From Caulobacter radicis (GTDB lineage: Bacteria > Pseudomonadota > Alphaproteobacteria > Caulobacterales > Caulobacteraceae): a stretch of DNA of 64,000 nucleotides. Below are positions 1-8,169 of the stretch, one piece after another; within the stretch, counting starts at the first letter, position 1; each line of letters starts with the position of its first letter. The stretch spans positions 1 to 64,000 of the forward strand of contig NZ_QDKO01000003.1 in NCBI RefSeq assembly GCF_003094615.1, given 5' to 3'. Both the position numbers and the translations under genes were made by a program. Under the pieces are notes generated by a model. It was not told the origin of the DNA and ran no database searches. It saw only the letters and a list, made by a program, of their open reading frames with translations.

Positions 1-43
1 GGGGAAGTACCTGATGAGACAGCGACCGCACCAAACCCAGCAA

Positions 44-128
44 TCCCTTCCCCCTCAGTCGGCGGAGTTTATCCTCGGGCCGGCCTTTGGCCGGACCCGG
101 GGGCGACAGCTTCCCCTTCAGGGGGAGC
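44..128. repeat. 85-bp dispersed repeat, copy 1
   Basis: This 85-bp block recurs at 62768-62852 with a single mismatch (T versus C near its right end). It contains the palindrome GGCCGGCCTTTGGCCGG and ends in a TTCAGGGGGAGC half. The roughly 43 bases to its left also resemble the flank of the second copy, so the left part of a larger composite element is probably cut by the window edge. It lies in the non-coding stretch before the dioxygenase gene. Confidence 0.85.
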
Positions 129-177
129 GTCTGGGCTCTGCCTAAGCCCCCGCACTTGAGCCCATTCAATTCCCATG

Positions 178-188
178 CCTACAGTAGG
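178..188. promoter_or_regulatory. Short palindrome upstream of dioxygenase gene
   Basis: CCTACAGTAGG is a perfect odd palindrome 44 bases before the ATG of the TauD-type gene. It could be an operator, but it is short and no cognate regulator is in view. Confidence 0.25.
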
Positions 189-231
189 ATAACGTCGTTC
201 TCGAAGCGGCGACGCCCCCGGGAGGACGCCA

Positions 232-1128
232 ATGAACGCCTTGACCCCGATCTCAGCGGGCGACGCGCCCGACTATGCCGGCCTGACGGTCACGCCCGCC
301 GGCCCGGTGCTGGGCGCCGAGATCTCCGGGCTCGACCTGACGAAACCGCTTGAACCCGAGATCGTCGCGGCCATCCGCGCGGCGTTGCTGCGCCACAAGG
401 TGGTGTTCTTCCGCGACCAGGACATCAGCCACGAGGACCATGTCCGCTTCGGCCGCTATTTCGGCGACCTGGAGGGCCATCCGGTCACCGCCCACGTGCC
501 GGGCTATCCCGAGATCCTGCACATCGAGGCCGCCGACGGCATGAAGCTGCGCGAGGCCATCGTCCCGATCGTGCGGGCGGCCAACAAGTGGCACACCGAC
601 GTCACCTTCCGTCCCGCGCCGTCGATGGGCGGGGTGCTGCGCGCCCGCACCTTGCCGCCGTCGGGCGGCGACACCCTGTTCGCCGACACCGCCGCCATCT
701 ATGCCGACCTGCCGCAGGCCCTGAAGGACAAGCTGGCGGGCCTTACGGCCGAGCACGACATTCTGCAGAGCTACGGCTACCGCATCGACGAGGCCAAGCG
801 GCAGGAACTGCGGGCGGCCTATCCGCCCCAGGCCCATCCGGTGGTGCGCACCCACCCCGAAACCGGGCAGCCGCACCTTTTCGTCAACAAGGTCTTCACG
901 ACGCGGATCCTGGGCCTGCCCGAGGACGAGGCCGCCGGCTTGCTTGCCGAACTGCTCGACCGGGTGAAGGCGCCCGAATACCAGGTCCGCTTCCGCTGGA
1001 GCCCCAACGCCATCGTCTTCTGGGACAACCGCGCCACCCAGCACTACGCGGTGCTCGACTACTGGCCGGTGGAGCGCGTCGTCGAGCGGGTGACGATCAA
1101 GGGCGATGCGCCTTATTTCCGAGCCTGA
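232..1128 (+). CDS. TauD/TfdA-family 2-oxoglutarate/Fe(II) dioxygenase
   Basis: A 298-residue protein of the usual length for the TauD/TfdA family, which hydroxylates a substrate with Fe(II), 2-oxoglutarate and O2. The iron facial triad is visible as H121-x-D123 in WHTDVTF and a distal H271 in TQHYAV. Arginines near 282 and 286 are placed to bind 2-oxoglutarate. The substrate cannot be read from sequence; taurine, an alkyl sulfonate or sulfate ester, or an aryloxyalkanoate are all possible. The gene directly downstream is an LLM flavin monooxygenase, and such pairs often serve organosulfur use in sulfur starvation, so that role is inferred. The ATG at 232 follows a GGGAGGA Shine-Dalgarno. Confidence 0.88.
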   Translation: MNALTPISAGDAPDYAGLTVTPAGPVLGAEISGLDLTKPLEPEIVAAIRAALLRHKVVFFRDQDISHEDHVRFGRYFGDLEGHPVTAHVPGYPEILHIEAADGMKLREAIVPIVRAANKWHTDVTFRPAPSMGGVLRARTLPPSGGDTLFADTAAIYADLPQALKDKLAGLTAEHDILQSYGYRIDEAKRQELRAAYPPQAHPVVRTHPETGQPHLFVNKVFTTRILGLPEDEAAGLLAELLDRVKAPEYQVRFRWSPNAIVFWDNRATQHYAVLDYWPVERVVERVTIKGDAPYFRA

Positions 1129-1213
1129 TCAGGGGCTTGAGACCATCTCGTTGGATCGCGGGCAGGGGGCTTCGTAAGCAGGCTCCTTCACTTTCAGCCA
1201 ACGGAACGGCCCG

Positions 1214-2548
1214 ATGTCCCAGCCTCGCCAACTCAAGCTCGGCTTCATCCTGCACGGGGTCGGCCCCGGCTGGGGCGACTGGCGCCATCGCGACGCCCAT
1301 CCCGGCGCCAGCACAGACTTCTCGTTCTACAAGCGCCAGGCCCAGGTCGCCGAAGCCGGCAAGTTCGACTTCCTGTTCGTCGCCGACAGCGTCTACATCA
1401 CCGAGAAATCGAGCCCGCACTATCTCAACCGCTTCGAGCCGCTGACCATCCTGTCGGCCCTGGCCGGCGCCACCAGCAACATCGGCCTCGTGGGCACCCT
1501 GACGGTCAGCTACAGCGAGCCGTTCAACGTCGCCCGCCAGTTCTCCTCGCTGGACCACATCAGCGGCGGCCGCGCCGGCTGGAACGTCGTCACCTCGTGG
1601 CTCGAAGGCAGCGCCGCCAACTACAGCCGCGAGAAGCACTACGCCCACGACGTCCGCTACCGCCTGGCCGGCGAATATCTCGACGTCGTCCAGGGGCTTT
1701 GGGACAGCTGGGAGGACGACGCCCTGACCTTCGACAAGGCCGGCGGCCAGTTCTTCGATCCTGACAAGCTGCATACGCTGGACCACAAGGGCGAGTTCTT
1801 CTCGGTGAAGGGGCCGCTGAACATCAGCCGCTCGCCCCAGGGCCAGCCGGTGATCTTCCAGGCGGGCGCGTCCGAGGATGGCAAGGCCTTCGCCGCCCGG
1901 CGCGCCGACGCGATCTTCGTCTCGCACGAGGATCTCGACGCCGCCCAGGCCTACTACAAGGACATCAAGGCCCGCGCCGCCGGCTTCGGCCGCGACGCCG
2001 ACCAGTTGCAGGTCCTGCCCGCCGCCCGGCCGGTGGTCGGCCGCACCGCCGAGGAGGCCGAGGCCCTCTACAAGGAGCTGACCGAACTGGTGTCGCTCGA
2101 CAACGCCCTGTCGATGCTGGCGCGGCCGTTCAACGAGTACGACTTCTCCCAGCACGATCCCGACGGCCCGTTCCCGCTGGAGGCGGCCGCGTTCGGGGCC
2201 AATTCCAACCAGAGCTCGGTCAACCGCATCGTCGCCGCCGTGAAGGCCGAGAACCTGACCCTGCGCGAGACGGCCCTGCGCTTCGCCACCCCGCGCGGCC
2301 ACTTCGTCGGCGCGCCGGAAGCGGTGGCCGACAGTCTGCAAGCCTGGTTCGACGGCCGCGCCGCCGATGGCTTCGTGCTGTTCGAAAGCCTGCCGGGCCA
2401 GCTGGAAGCCTTCGTCGAGCTGGTCGTGCCGATCCTGCAGGCGAGGGGGATCTATCGCACCGACTACGAGGGGACGACCTTCCGCGAGAACCTGGGCCTC
2501 GACTTCCCGGTCAATCGCTACGCCGGGGCGCTGGCCGCCGCCGAATAG
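1214..2548 (+). CDS. LLM-class flavin-dependent monooxygenase (NtaA/SnaA/DszA-like)
   Basis: A 444-residue protein of the bacterial luciferase-like superfamily. Similarity runs from the N-terminal [11 protein letters not shown] strand, through [10 protein letters not shown] and [17 protein letters not shown], to a C-terminal [14 protein letters not shown] segment. The length and the AGWNVVTS motif fit the NtaA/SnaA/DszA subgroup, which uses FMNH2 from a separate reductase to oxidise small substrates such as sulfones, sulfonates or aminocarboxylates. No flavin reductase lies in the window. The gene follows the dioxygenase by 85 bases on the same strand and is probably co-transcribed. The substrate is not predictable; organosulfur metabolism is an inference. 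Confidence 0.87.
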   Translation: MSQPRQLKLGFILHGVGPGWGDWRHRDAHPGASTDFSFYKRQAQVAEAGKFDFLFVADSVYITEKSSPHYLNRFEPLTILSALAGATSNIGLVGTLTVSYSEPFNVARQFSSLDHISGGRAGWNVVTSWLEGSAANYSREKHYAHDVRYRLAGEYLDVVQGLWDSWEDDALTFDKAGGQFFDPDKLHTLDHKGEFFSVKGPLNISRSPQGQPVIFQAGASEDGKAFAARRADAIFVSHEDLDAAQAYYKDIKARAAGFGRDADQLQVLPAARPVVGRTAEEAEALYKELTELVSLDNALSMLARPFNEYDFSQHDPDGPFPLEAAAFGANSNQSSVNRIVAAVKAENLTLRETALRFATPRGHFVGAPEAVADSLQAWFDGRAADGFVLFESLPGQLEAFVELVVPILQARGIYRTDYEGTTFRENLGLDFPVNRYAGALAAAE

Positions 2549-2549
2549 G

Positions 2550-3149
2550 CTAGAGCGACGCCTCCGCCGCCGACGCGGCGGGGGCGATGCGCCGATCCTC
2601 GGTCGGGCGAGGCTCGGCGGGCTTGCCGCTCCAGTAGTGGTCGTTACCGCGGAAAGCGCCTTCGATGGCGCGCAGGCCGCGTTCGACCTGGGCCGACAGG
2701 TGGCCGATCAGGCTCTGGTGCTTCTCGACGACCGCCAGGTCGCGTGGGGCGCGCTGGATGGCGCTGGCGTAGCGGTGAAGGCTGGACTTCATCTCGCGCA
2801 TCTCGCGGGCGATCCGCGCGATCCGGTCCCTGTCGACCTGGCCGAAATGGCGGGTGCCGTGCAGCCGGTTGCGGGCGCAGGCCACGAGCCACTGGCCGCG
2901 CGTCATGCCGGTGACCTGGCATTCCTCGTCGAGGCGCAGCCGGTCGTCCCTGGTCAGCAGCACCGCCACAGAGCTGGTCTGGGCCTGGCTGACCGGTTCG
3001 GGCGTCGGTCGCGGCGGCGCGCTGGCCCCCTCCGACAGGCATTGCGAGACGAGGGCCCGCAGGGCCGCCGAACGTCCGCCGCGCGTTTCGGCGTAGGCAT
3101 CGAATTGTTCGGCGAGTTCATCGGGTAACTGGAAGCCGAAATGCGTCAT
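2550..3149 (-). CDS. Ribbon-helix-helix / MobC-like mobilization-type protein
   Basis: A 199-residue protein. The first 40 residues (FGFQLPDELAEQFDAYA and following) look like a ribbon-helix-helix DNA-binding unit. Residues about 60-135 (VAVLLTRDDRLRLDEE, then RIARIAREMREMKSSLHRYA) resemble the RHH plus helical region of plasmid MobC accessory proteins, which bend DNA at oriT for a relaxase. No relaxase, oriT or transfer gene is seen nearby, so it is an orphan and may simply be a chromosomal DNA-binding protein. The C-terminus is proline- and alanine-rich. It ends tail to tail with the LLM gene, one base apart. Confidence 0.55.
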   Translation of the reverse strand: MTHFGFQLPDELAEQFDAYAETRGGRSAALRALVSQCLSEGASAPPRPTPEPVSQAQTSSVAVLLTRDDRLRLDEECQVTGMTRGQWLVACARNRLHGTRHFGQVDRDRIARIAREMREMKSSLHRYASAIQRAPRDLAVVEKHQSLIGHLSAQVERGLRAIEGAFRGNDHYWSGKPAEPRPTEDRRIAPAASAAEASL

Positions 3150-3299
3150 CGGTCTGCCGCTTCAAGGTCAGGCGTCGCGATGATTTCCGCTTCGCGCAGA
3201 TGTCTGAAGAAGAGCGCATGGTTCGCTCTATTTTAGACATAAGACCAATTTCTGGATTCTGATCATTACGGCTTTGTATCAAATTATTGCTCAGAAAAT

Positions 3300-3328
3300 G
3301 TGTCACAAAACTTTGGGCTAACTGTCTT
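3300..3328 (+). promoter_or_regulatory. PHO-box-like direct repeat upstream of elpS-like gene
   Basis: TGTCAC at 3301 and TGTCTT at 3323 are exactly 22 bases apart, two turns of the 11-base period of PhoB sites. A degenerate middle unit (TTTGGG at 3312) and an AAAA spacer follow the first half, as in the consensus CTGTCAT-AAAA-CTGTCAC. The following gene resembles ElpS, a phosphate-starvation lipoprotein. The match is partial. Confidence 0.45.
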
Positions 3329-3374
3329 CGCGGCTCTGTAGCCCGCCGATCCAGGGCGGGAAGGGCGAGGCTTT

Positions 3375-3428
3375 TCCATTGGTGGGGACCGGGGGTCTCC
3401 GCCGCCCTGTTTGCGGCTGCCCAATGGA
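3375..3428 (+). promoter_or_regulatory. Leader hairpin overlapping elpS ribosome-binding site
   Basis: TCCATTGG at 3375-3382 pairs perfectly with CCAATGGA at 3421-3428. The right arm contains most of the GGAGA Shine-Dalgarno (3426-3430) of the ATG at 3437. An inner GCCGC/GCGGC stem is possible. The fold could limit translation initiation. Confidence 0.4.
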
Positions 3429-3436
3429 GAACCGTC

Positions 3437-4897
3437 ATGAACCGCGTTGGAAACGTTAGCTTGATCGCGCTCGCGCTGAGCGCCTCCCTGGCGCTTGCGG
3501 GCTGCGGCGGCGCCGACGGCGTCGCGTCTCCGGGTGAAGGCGGCTTCGGCAACGGCGGCGGCACGAACCCGACCAATCCGACCACCCCGCCTCCGGGCAC
3601 GCCGGCCGCCGACTGCCCGACCGGCTTCGCCAATGTCGGCACCGTAGCCAACGGCACGCTGCGCAACTGCCAGCTGCCGCAACTGATCACCGGCAACCTC
3701 GTCGTGCCGCTGCGCGCCGGCACCGTCTATTCGGTCAGCGGCCGTGTCGACGTCGGCCAGGACCAGGGCGGCGACCCCAACGCGCCGATCGCCGGCCGCG
3801 CCAAGGGCGTGATCACCGTCGAAGCCGGCGTGAAGGTCTTCGGCTCGGCCGGTCTCGACTACATCGTCGTCAACCGCGGCTCGCAGATCTTCGCCGAGGG
3901 CACGGCCACCAACCCGATCGTCTTCACCAGCAAGCAGAGCATCGAAGGCCAGACGGGCGTCGACTCGATCGGCCAGTGGGGCGGTCTCGTCATTCTCGGC
4001 CGCGCGCCGATCAGCAACTGCTCGGGCGCCGGCGCCACGCCGGGCACGGCCGGCTGCGAAGCCCAGGTCGAAGGCACCAACGCCTTCTACGGCGGCAGCG
4101 GCCTGCAGGATAACAGCGGCGTCATGCGCTATCTGCGCGTCCAGCACTCGGGCTTCGTCATCGTCGCCAACAACGAGCTGAACGGCATCACCCTGGCCGG
4201 CGTCGGCTCGGGCACCACCTTCGACCATATCCAGGTGCACAACAGCAGCGACGACGGCATCGAGTTCTTCGGCGGCAACGTCAACGGCAAGTACCTGGTC
4301 CTGACCGGCAACGACGACGACAGCATCGACACCGACACCGGCTACAACGGCGCCTTGCAGTTCGGCATCATCGTCCAGCGCGCCAACGGCGGTAACCGCG
4401 CCTTCGAAACCAGCAGCGCCGGCACCGCGCCGCGCTCGAACCCCAAGTTCGCCAACTGGACCGTCATCGGTCGCGGCGGCTCGGGCAACGACCTGCTGGT
4501 GGCCAACACCTCGACCAACAACGTGTGGGTCAACTCGGTCGTGCAGATGACCGCCAGCACCGCCGGCTGCGTCGACATCGACGACGCCACCACCCAGGTC
4601 GCCTTCCACTCGGTGGCCCTGGCCTGCGCCACGCCGTTCACCAACGACACCAACGTCGACGCCACCGCCGTGGCGGCGCTGTTCAACGCCGGCACCAACA
4701 ACACGTCGAGCCACACCTCGACGCTGACGGGCACCTTCATCAACGGCGCCAACGAGGCGGCCCGCACGCCCTACGCCAACATCACCAGCCTCAGCAGCTT
4801 CCTCGTGAACCCCGGCTACATCGGGGCGGTCAAGGACGGCAACGACACCTGGTGGCAGGGCTGGACCTGCGGCCTGACCAGCGGCTCGACCTGCTGA
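3437..4897 (+). CDS. Secreted/surface lipoprotein, ElpS-like, beta-helix type
   Basis: A 486-residue protein. Residues 1-22 form a signal peptide ending in a lipobox (LALAGC), so Cys22 is expected to be lipidated. After a Gly/Pro/Thr-rich linker the body is built of repeated short strands with Asn, Gly and Asp turns, typical of a right-handed beta-helix. In C. crescentus, ElpS is a phosphate-starvation lipoprotein encoded next to the T2SS genes; it is released in a T2SS-dependent way and linked to alkaline phosphatase activity. The position immediately before a TonB receptor and gspC-N is the main reason for the name. The ATG at 3437 is chosen over upstream starts because it begins the signal peptide and has a GGAGA site. 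Confidence 0.75.
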   Translation: MNRVGNVSLIALALSASLALAGCGGADGVASPGEGGFGNGGGTNPTNPTTPPPGTPAADCPTGFANVGTVANGTLRNCQLPQLITGNLVVPLRAGTVYSVSGRVDVGQDQGGDPNAPIAGRAKGVITVEAGVKVFGSAGLDYIVVNRGSQIFAEGTATNPIVFTSKQSIEGQTGVDSIGQWGGLVILGRAPISNCSGAGATPGTAGCEAQVEGTNAFYGGSGLQDNSGVMRYLRVQHSGFVIVANNELNGITLAGVGSGTTFDHIQVHNSSDDGIEFFGGNVNGKYLVLTGNDDDSIDTDTGYNGALQFGIIVQRANGGNRAFETSSAGTAPRSNPKFANWTVIGRGGSGNDLLVANTSTNNVWVNSVVQMTASTAGCVDIDDATTQVAFHSVALACATPFTNDTNVDATAVAALFNAGTNNTSSHTSTLTGTFINGANEAARTPYANITSLSSFLVNPGYIGAVKDGNDTWWQGWTCGLTSGSTC

Positions 4898-4962
4898 TCC
4901 GGTTGGGGGCGGCCGTGCGCCGCCCCCGCTTCCCGACGCCCGACAATTCCAAGGTTCCTCCG

Positions 4963-7626
4963 ATGAACATGCTGTTCCGGCCCCTGAGCGGCCTCCTGCT
5001 CGCGACGTCGGCGCTGGTCGCGCCGCAGATCGCCATGGCGCAGACGACCCCCGCCGCCCAGCCGCAGCCGGGCGCAGCCGAAACCCCCGCGCCGCGCCAG
5101 TTCGCGGCGCTCGATCCCGAAGACGCGCCCGTCGCCGTCGAGGAAGTCCTGGTCCTGGGACGCAACATCCCCGAGCCGATGCGCACGACCTCGGAAGTCG
5201 CCAGCTTCCTGACGCAAGAAGACCTCAAGCGCGCCGGCGACGGCACCGCCGCCGAAGCCCTGACGCGGGTCAGCGGTCTCAGCCTGGTGTCGGGCCGCTT
5301 CGTCTATGTGCGCGGCCTTGGCGAGCGCTATTCTTCGGCCCTGCTGAACGGCTCGCCGCTGCCCAGCCCCGAGCCGCTGCAGCGCGTCGTGCCGCTCGAC
5401 CTCTTCCCCTCGGCCATCCTGGCCGGCGCCACGGTGCAGAAGAGCTTCTCGCCGAACTATCCGGGCGAGTTCGGCGGCGGCGTCATCGACCTGCAGACCG
5501 TGGCCATTCCCGACGAGGCCTTCTTCGAGGTCGAGATCGGCGGCGGCGGCAACACCGAGACCACGCTGAACAAGGGCCTGACCTACTACGGCTCGGACAC
5601 CGACTTCCTCGGCTACGACGACGGCACGCGCAAGAAGCCGCCGGAACTGCGCGAGGCGCTGGCCACGGGCAAGCGCATCAATTCCAGCAACTTCACGAGC
5701 GCTCAACTGGTCCGCATCGGTTCCAGCCTGGTCAATGCGCCGCTGAACCTGATCCAGACCAAGAACAAGATCCCCGGCAACTTCTCGGCCGACGTCAGCG
5801 CCGGCCGCTCGTTCGAGCTTCCTTCGGGCGCGCGCCTGGGCGTCGTCGCCATCGGCGGCTTCGAGAACAGCTGGCGCTCGCGCGAAGGGATCCAGCAGCA
5901 GGGTCTCGAGCAGAACGGCGTGCTGGAGCCGCGCACCAGCTACAACTTCAACAACACCAGCAACAACGTCACCGTGAACGGCCTGGTGGGCCTGGGCCTG
6001 GAGTGGGGCGACCACCAGGTGCGCTGGACCAACCTCTACGTCCACAACACCACCAAGTCGGCCCGCCAGCGCGCCGGCGAGGACTACGCCGCCGGCCAGG
6101 AAGTGCTCGACTCCTACACCGAGTGGTTCGAGCGGAACCTCTACGACACCCAGCTTTCGGGCAAGCACGAGTTCGGCGCCTGGAACTTCGATTGGCGCGG
6201 CTCCTACGCCAAGTCCGAGCGCGACGCGCCGTACGAGAAGTTCATCCGCTACCGCCTGGAAAACGGCGTCTACTACCACTCCGCCTCGCAGGAGCAGAAC
6301 TCGACGAGCTTCAGCACGCTCGACGACACCATGGCCAGCGCCGGCTTCGACGTCGGCTACACCCTGCCGCTGAGCAGCGGTCGCGACGCCAAGTTCAGCG
6401 GCGGCTACGCCTATCTGGACAACGAGCGGGACGCCGAACGCCGCGACTTCCGCTACCAGGGCGGCGCCATCCCGCTGGCCATCCAGCGCGAGCGGGTCGA
6501 CTTCCTGCTGTCGGACTACAACCTGGCCCAGGGCTACCTGACCTTCACCGAGATCACCGGTGGCGACGGCGCGGCGGCCTACGAGGCCGGCCTCAAGGTT
6601 CACGCCGGTTACGTGCAGGTGGATGCGGAGTTCCTGCCGCGACTGCGCACCTCCTTCGGCCTGCGGGTCGAGGACGCCGAACAGACCGTCCAGGTCGTCG
6701 ACCTGTTCGGCGGGGCCGCGGCCACGCCGACCGCGCTGGAAGAGACCTACGTCCTGCCGGCCGCGACGCTGACCTACAACTTCGCCGAGGACATGCAGCT
6801 GCGTCTGGGGGCCTCGAAGACCATCGCTCGTCCGCAGTTCCGTGAGCTGGCGCCGCAGCAATACTTCGACCCCGACACCGACCGCCTGTTCATCGGCAAC
6901 CCGTACCTCACCGACACCGAGCTCCTGAACCTGGACGCCCGCGTCGAGTGGTACTTCGCCGCCAACCAGTACCTGTCGGGCGGCCTGTTCTACAAAGACC
7001 TGGATCGTCCGGTGGAGTCGGTGGTCAGCGAGCAGGGCTCGACGATCGTCCAGACCTACGTCAATGCGCCGAAGGCCTCGCTCTACGGCTTCGAGCTGGA
7101 CTTCAAGAAGCTGTTCGACAGCCCGTTCGAAGGCGCGTTCTTTGGCAGCAAGCGCTGGCTGGTGGGCGCCAACTACACCTTCTCGGACTCGCAGGTGAAG
7201 GTGGGCGAGGACGACCTCGTCTACCCGCTGGCCGGGGCCGGCGCGCCGCGCCGCGCGCTCGACTACGTCAAGGACGGCAGCCAGCTTCAGGGCCTCTCCA
7301 AGCACCTGGCCAACATCCAGTTCGGCTGGGAGGACGAGGAGAACCGCTCGCAGGCGACGATCCTGGCCACCTATGTCAGCAAGCGGATCTCGGCCCGCGG
7401 CCGGCCCGACCAGCCCGACCTCGTGCAGGAACCGGGCGTGACGGTCGACTTCACCTACCGCAAGGCCTTCGACGTCCGGGACCGCGAGCTGGAGTTCACC
7501 TTCAAGGCTCGCAACCTGCTCGGCGAAGACTTCGAGGAGTACCAGGTGCTGGGCGGCGGCCGGGTGGACGCCAACACCTACGACCTGGGCCAGACCTTCT
7601 CGGTTTCGCTCTCCACGCGGTTCTAG
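4963..7626 (+). CDS. TonB-dependent outer-membrane receptor
   Basis: An 887-residue protein with a signal peptide (residues 1-25, cleaved after AMA), a TonB-box-like VEEVLVLG near residue 60, and a plug domain with YVRGLGERYSS and LPSPEPLQRVVPLDLFPS. A long beta-barrel follows and ends in an aromatic residue (LSTRF). It should import a large substrate across the outer membrane using TonB energy. It lies 65 bases downstream of the elpS-like gene and 93 bases before gspC, so it may handle a product released by the secreted system. The substrate is unknown; phosphate-containing compounds are an inference from context only. Confidence 0.85.
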   Translation: MNMLFRPLSGLLLATSALVAPQIAMAQTTPAAQPQPGAAETPAPRQFAALDPEDAPVAVEEVLVLGRNIPEPMRTTSEVASFLTQEDLKRAGDGTAAEALTRVSGLSLVSGRFVYVRGLGERYSSALLNGSPLPSPEPLQRVVPLDLFPSAILAGATVQKSFSPNYPGEFGGGVIDLQTVAIPDEAFFEVEIGGGGNTETTLNKGLTYYGSDTDFLGYDDGTRKKPPELREALATGKRINSSNFTSAQLVRIGSSLVNAPLNLIQTKNKIPGNFSADVSAGRSFELPSGARLGVVAIGGFENSWRSREGIQQQGLEQNGVLEPRTSYNFNNTSNNVTVNGLVGLGLEWGDHQVRWTNLYVHNTTKSARQRAGEDYAAGQEVLDSYTEWFERNLYDTQLSGKHEFGAWNFDWRGSYAKSERDAPYEKFIRYRLENGVYYHSASQEQNSTSFSTLDDTMASAGFDVGYTLPLSSGRDAKFSGGYAYLDNERDAERRDFRYQGGAIPLAIQRERVDFLLSDYNLAQGYLTFTEITGGDGAAAYEAGLKVHAGYVQVDAEFLPRLRTSFGLRVEDAEQTVQVVDLFGGAAATPTALEETYVLPAATLTYNFAEDMQLRLGASKTIARPQFRELAPQQYFDPDTDRLFIGNPYLTDTELLNLDARVEWYFAANQYLSGGLFYKDLDRPVESVVSEQGSTIVQTYVNAPKASLYGFELDFKKLFDSPFEGAFFGSKRWLVGANYTFSDSQVKVGEDDLVYPLAGAGAPRRALDYVKDGSQLQGLSKHLANIQFGWEDEENRSQATILATYVSKRISARGRPDQPDLVQEPGVTVDFTYRKAFDVRDRELEFTFKARNLLGEDFEEYQVLGGGRVDANTYDLGQTFSVSLSTRF

Positions 7627-7719
7627 GTCTCCGAAAGACCAACCGCGGCCGATCGACGGCGCTCTTCGCCCTGGCGGGCGGGGAGCGCTCGTCGCCGTTG
7701 AACCACCAAGCCGATCCTG

Positions 7720-8169
7720 ATGCTCTCAAAGCTGACCGAAACAATCCGGACCCATGGGGCGCGAGCGTTCGTCGCGCTCGAGCTCATGGTGCTGCTCGTC
7801 CTGGCGACACAGATCGCGCGACTGGTCTGGATCGTCGCCGCGCCGCCGCCGCCAGTGGCGGTCAGGGCCGCGCCGGTTCAGAGAGCGGTCGATCCCGGGA
7901 TCCTCGCCACCTTCGACGCCTTCGGCTCAGCCGGGGCGTCTTCGCGCGTCGGGGGAGCGGTCAGCGTCGAGGGCTTCCGGCTGTTTGGCGTGCGCCAGAC
8001 CGACGGAGGCGGTTCGGCGATCATCGCTGGCCCGGACGGCGTCCAGAAGTCCTACGCCGTGGGCGAGAGCATCGCCGACGGCGTCACCCTCGCGTCCGTC
8101 GCCGCCGACCATGTCGAACTCTCGCGGGCCGGCGCCCGCATGACCCTCTCGTTTCCGGAACGTCCATGA
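7720..8169 (+). CDS. Type II secretion protein GspC, short form
   Basis: A 149-residue inner-membrane protein. One N-terminal membrane segment (about residues 16-42) is followed by a Pro/Ala linker and a small periplasmic HR-type domain (about 75-146, FRLFGVRQTDGGGSAIIAG to MTLSFPE). In T2SS the HR domain contacts the secretin N0 domain. Enterobacterial GspC is nearly twice as long; the usual C-terminal PDZ or coiled-coil region is absent here. The gene opens the gsp operon, and its stop overlaps the gspD start in ATGA. Confidence 0.75.
   Translation: MLSKLTETIRTHGARAFVALELMVLLVLATQIARLVWIVAAPPPPVAVRAAPVQRAVDPGILATFDAFGSAGASSRVGGAVSVEGFRLFGVRQTDGGGSAIIAGPDGVQKSYAVGESIADGVTLASVAADHVELSRAGARMTLSFPERP

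Larger units (their letters stand above)
3150..3436. other. Divergent intergenic region, AT-richer
   Basis: These 287 bases separate two divergent genes and are clearly AT-richer than the flanks around 3220-3300. They hold a PHO-box-like repeat at 3300-3328 and a 5' UTR hairpin at 3375-3428, described separately. No small ORF is convincing here. Confidence 0.6.

Noticed and set aside
4816..7305. 829-codon reverse-strand open frame across the TonB receptor gene
   Set aside because: High-GC shadow of the receptor gene; composition is Ala/Arg/Gly-biased without domains, and the forward frame has signal peptide, plug and barrel.
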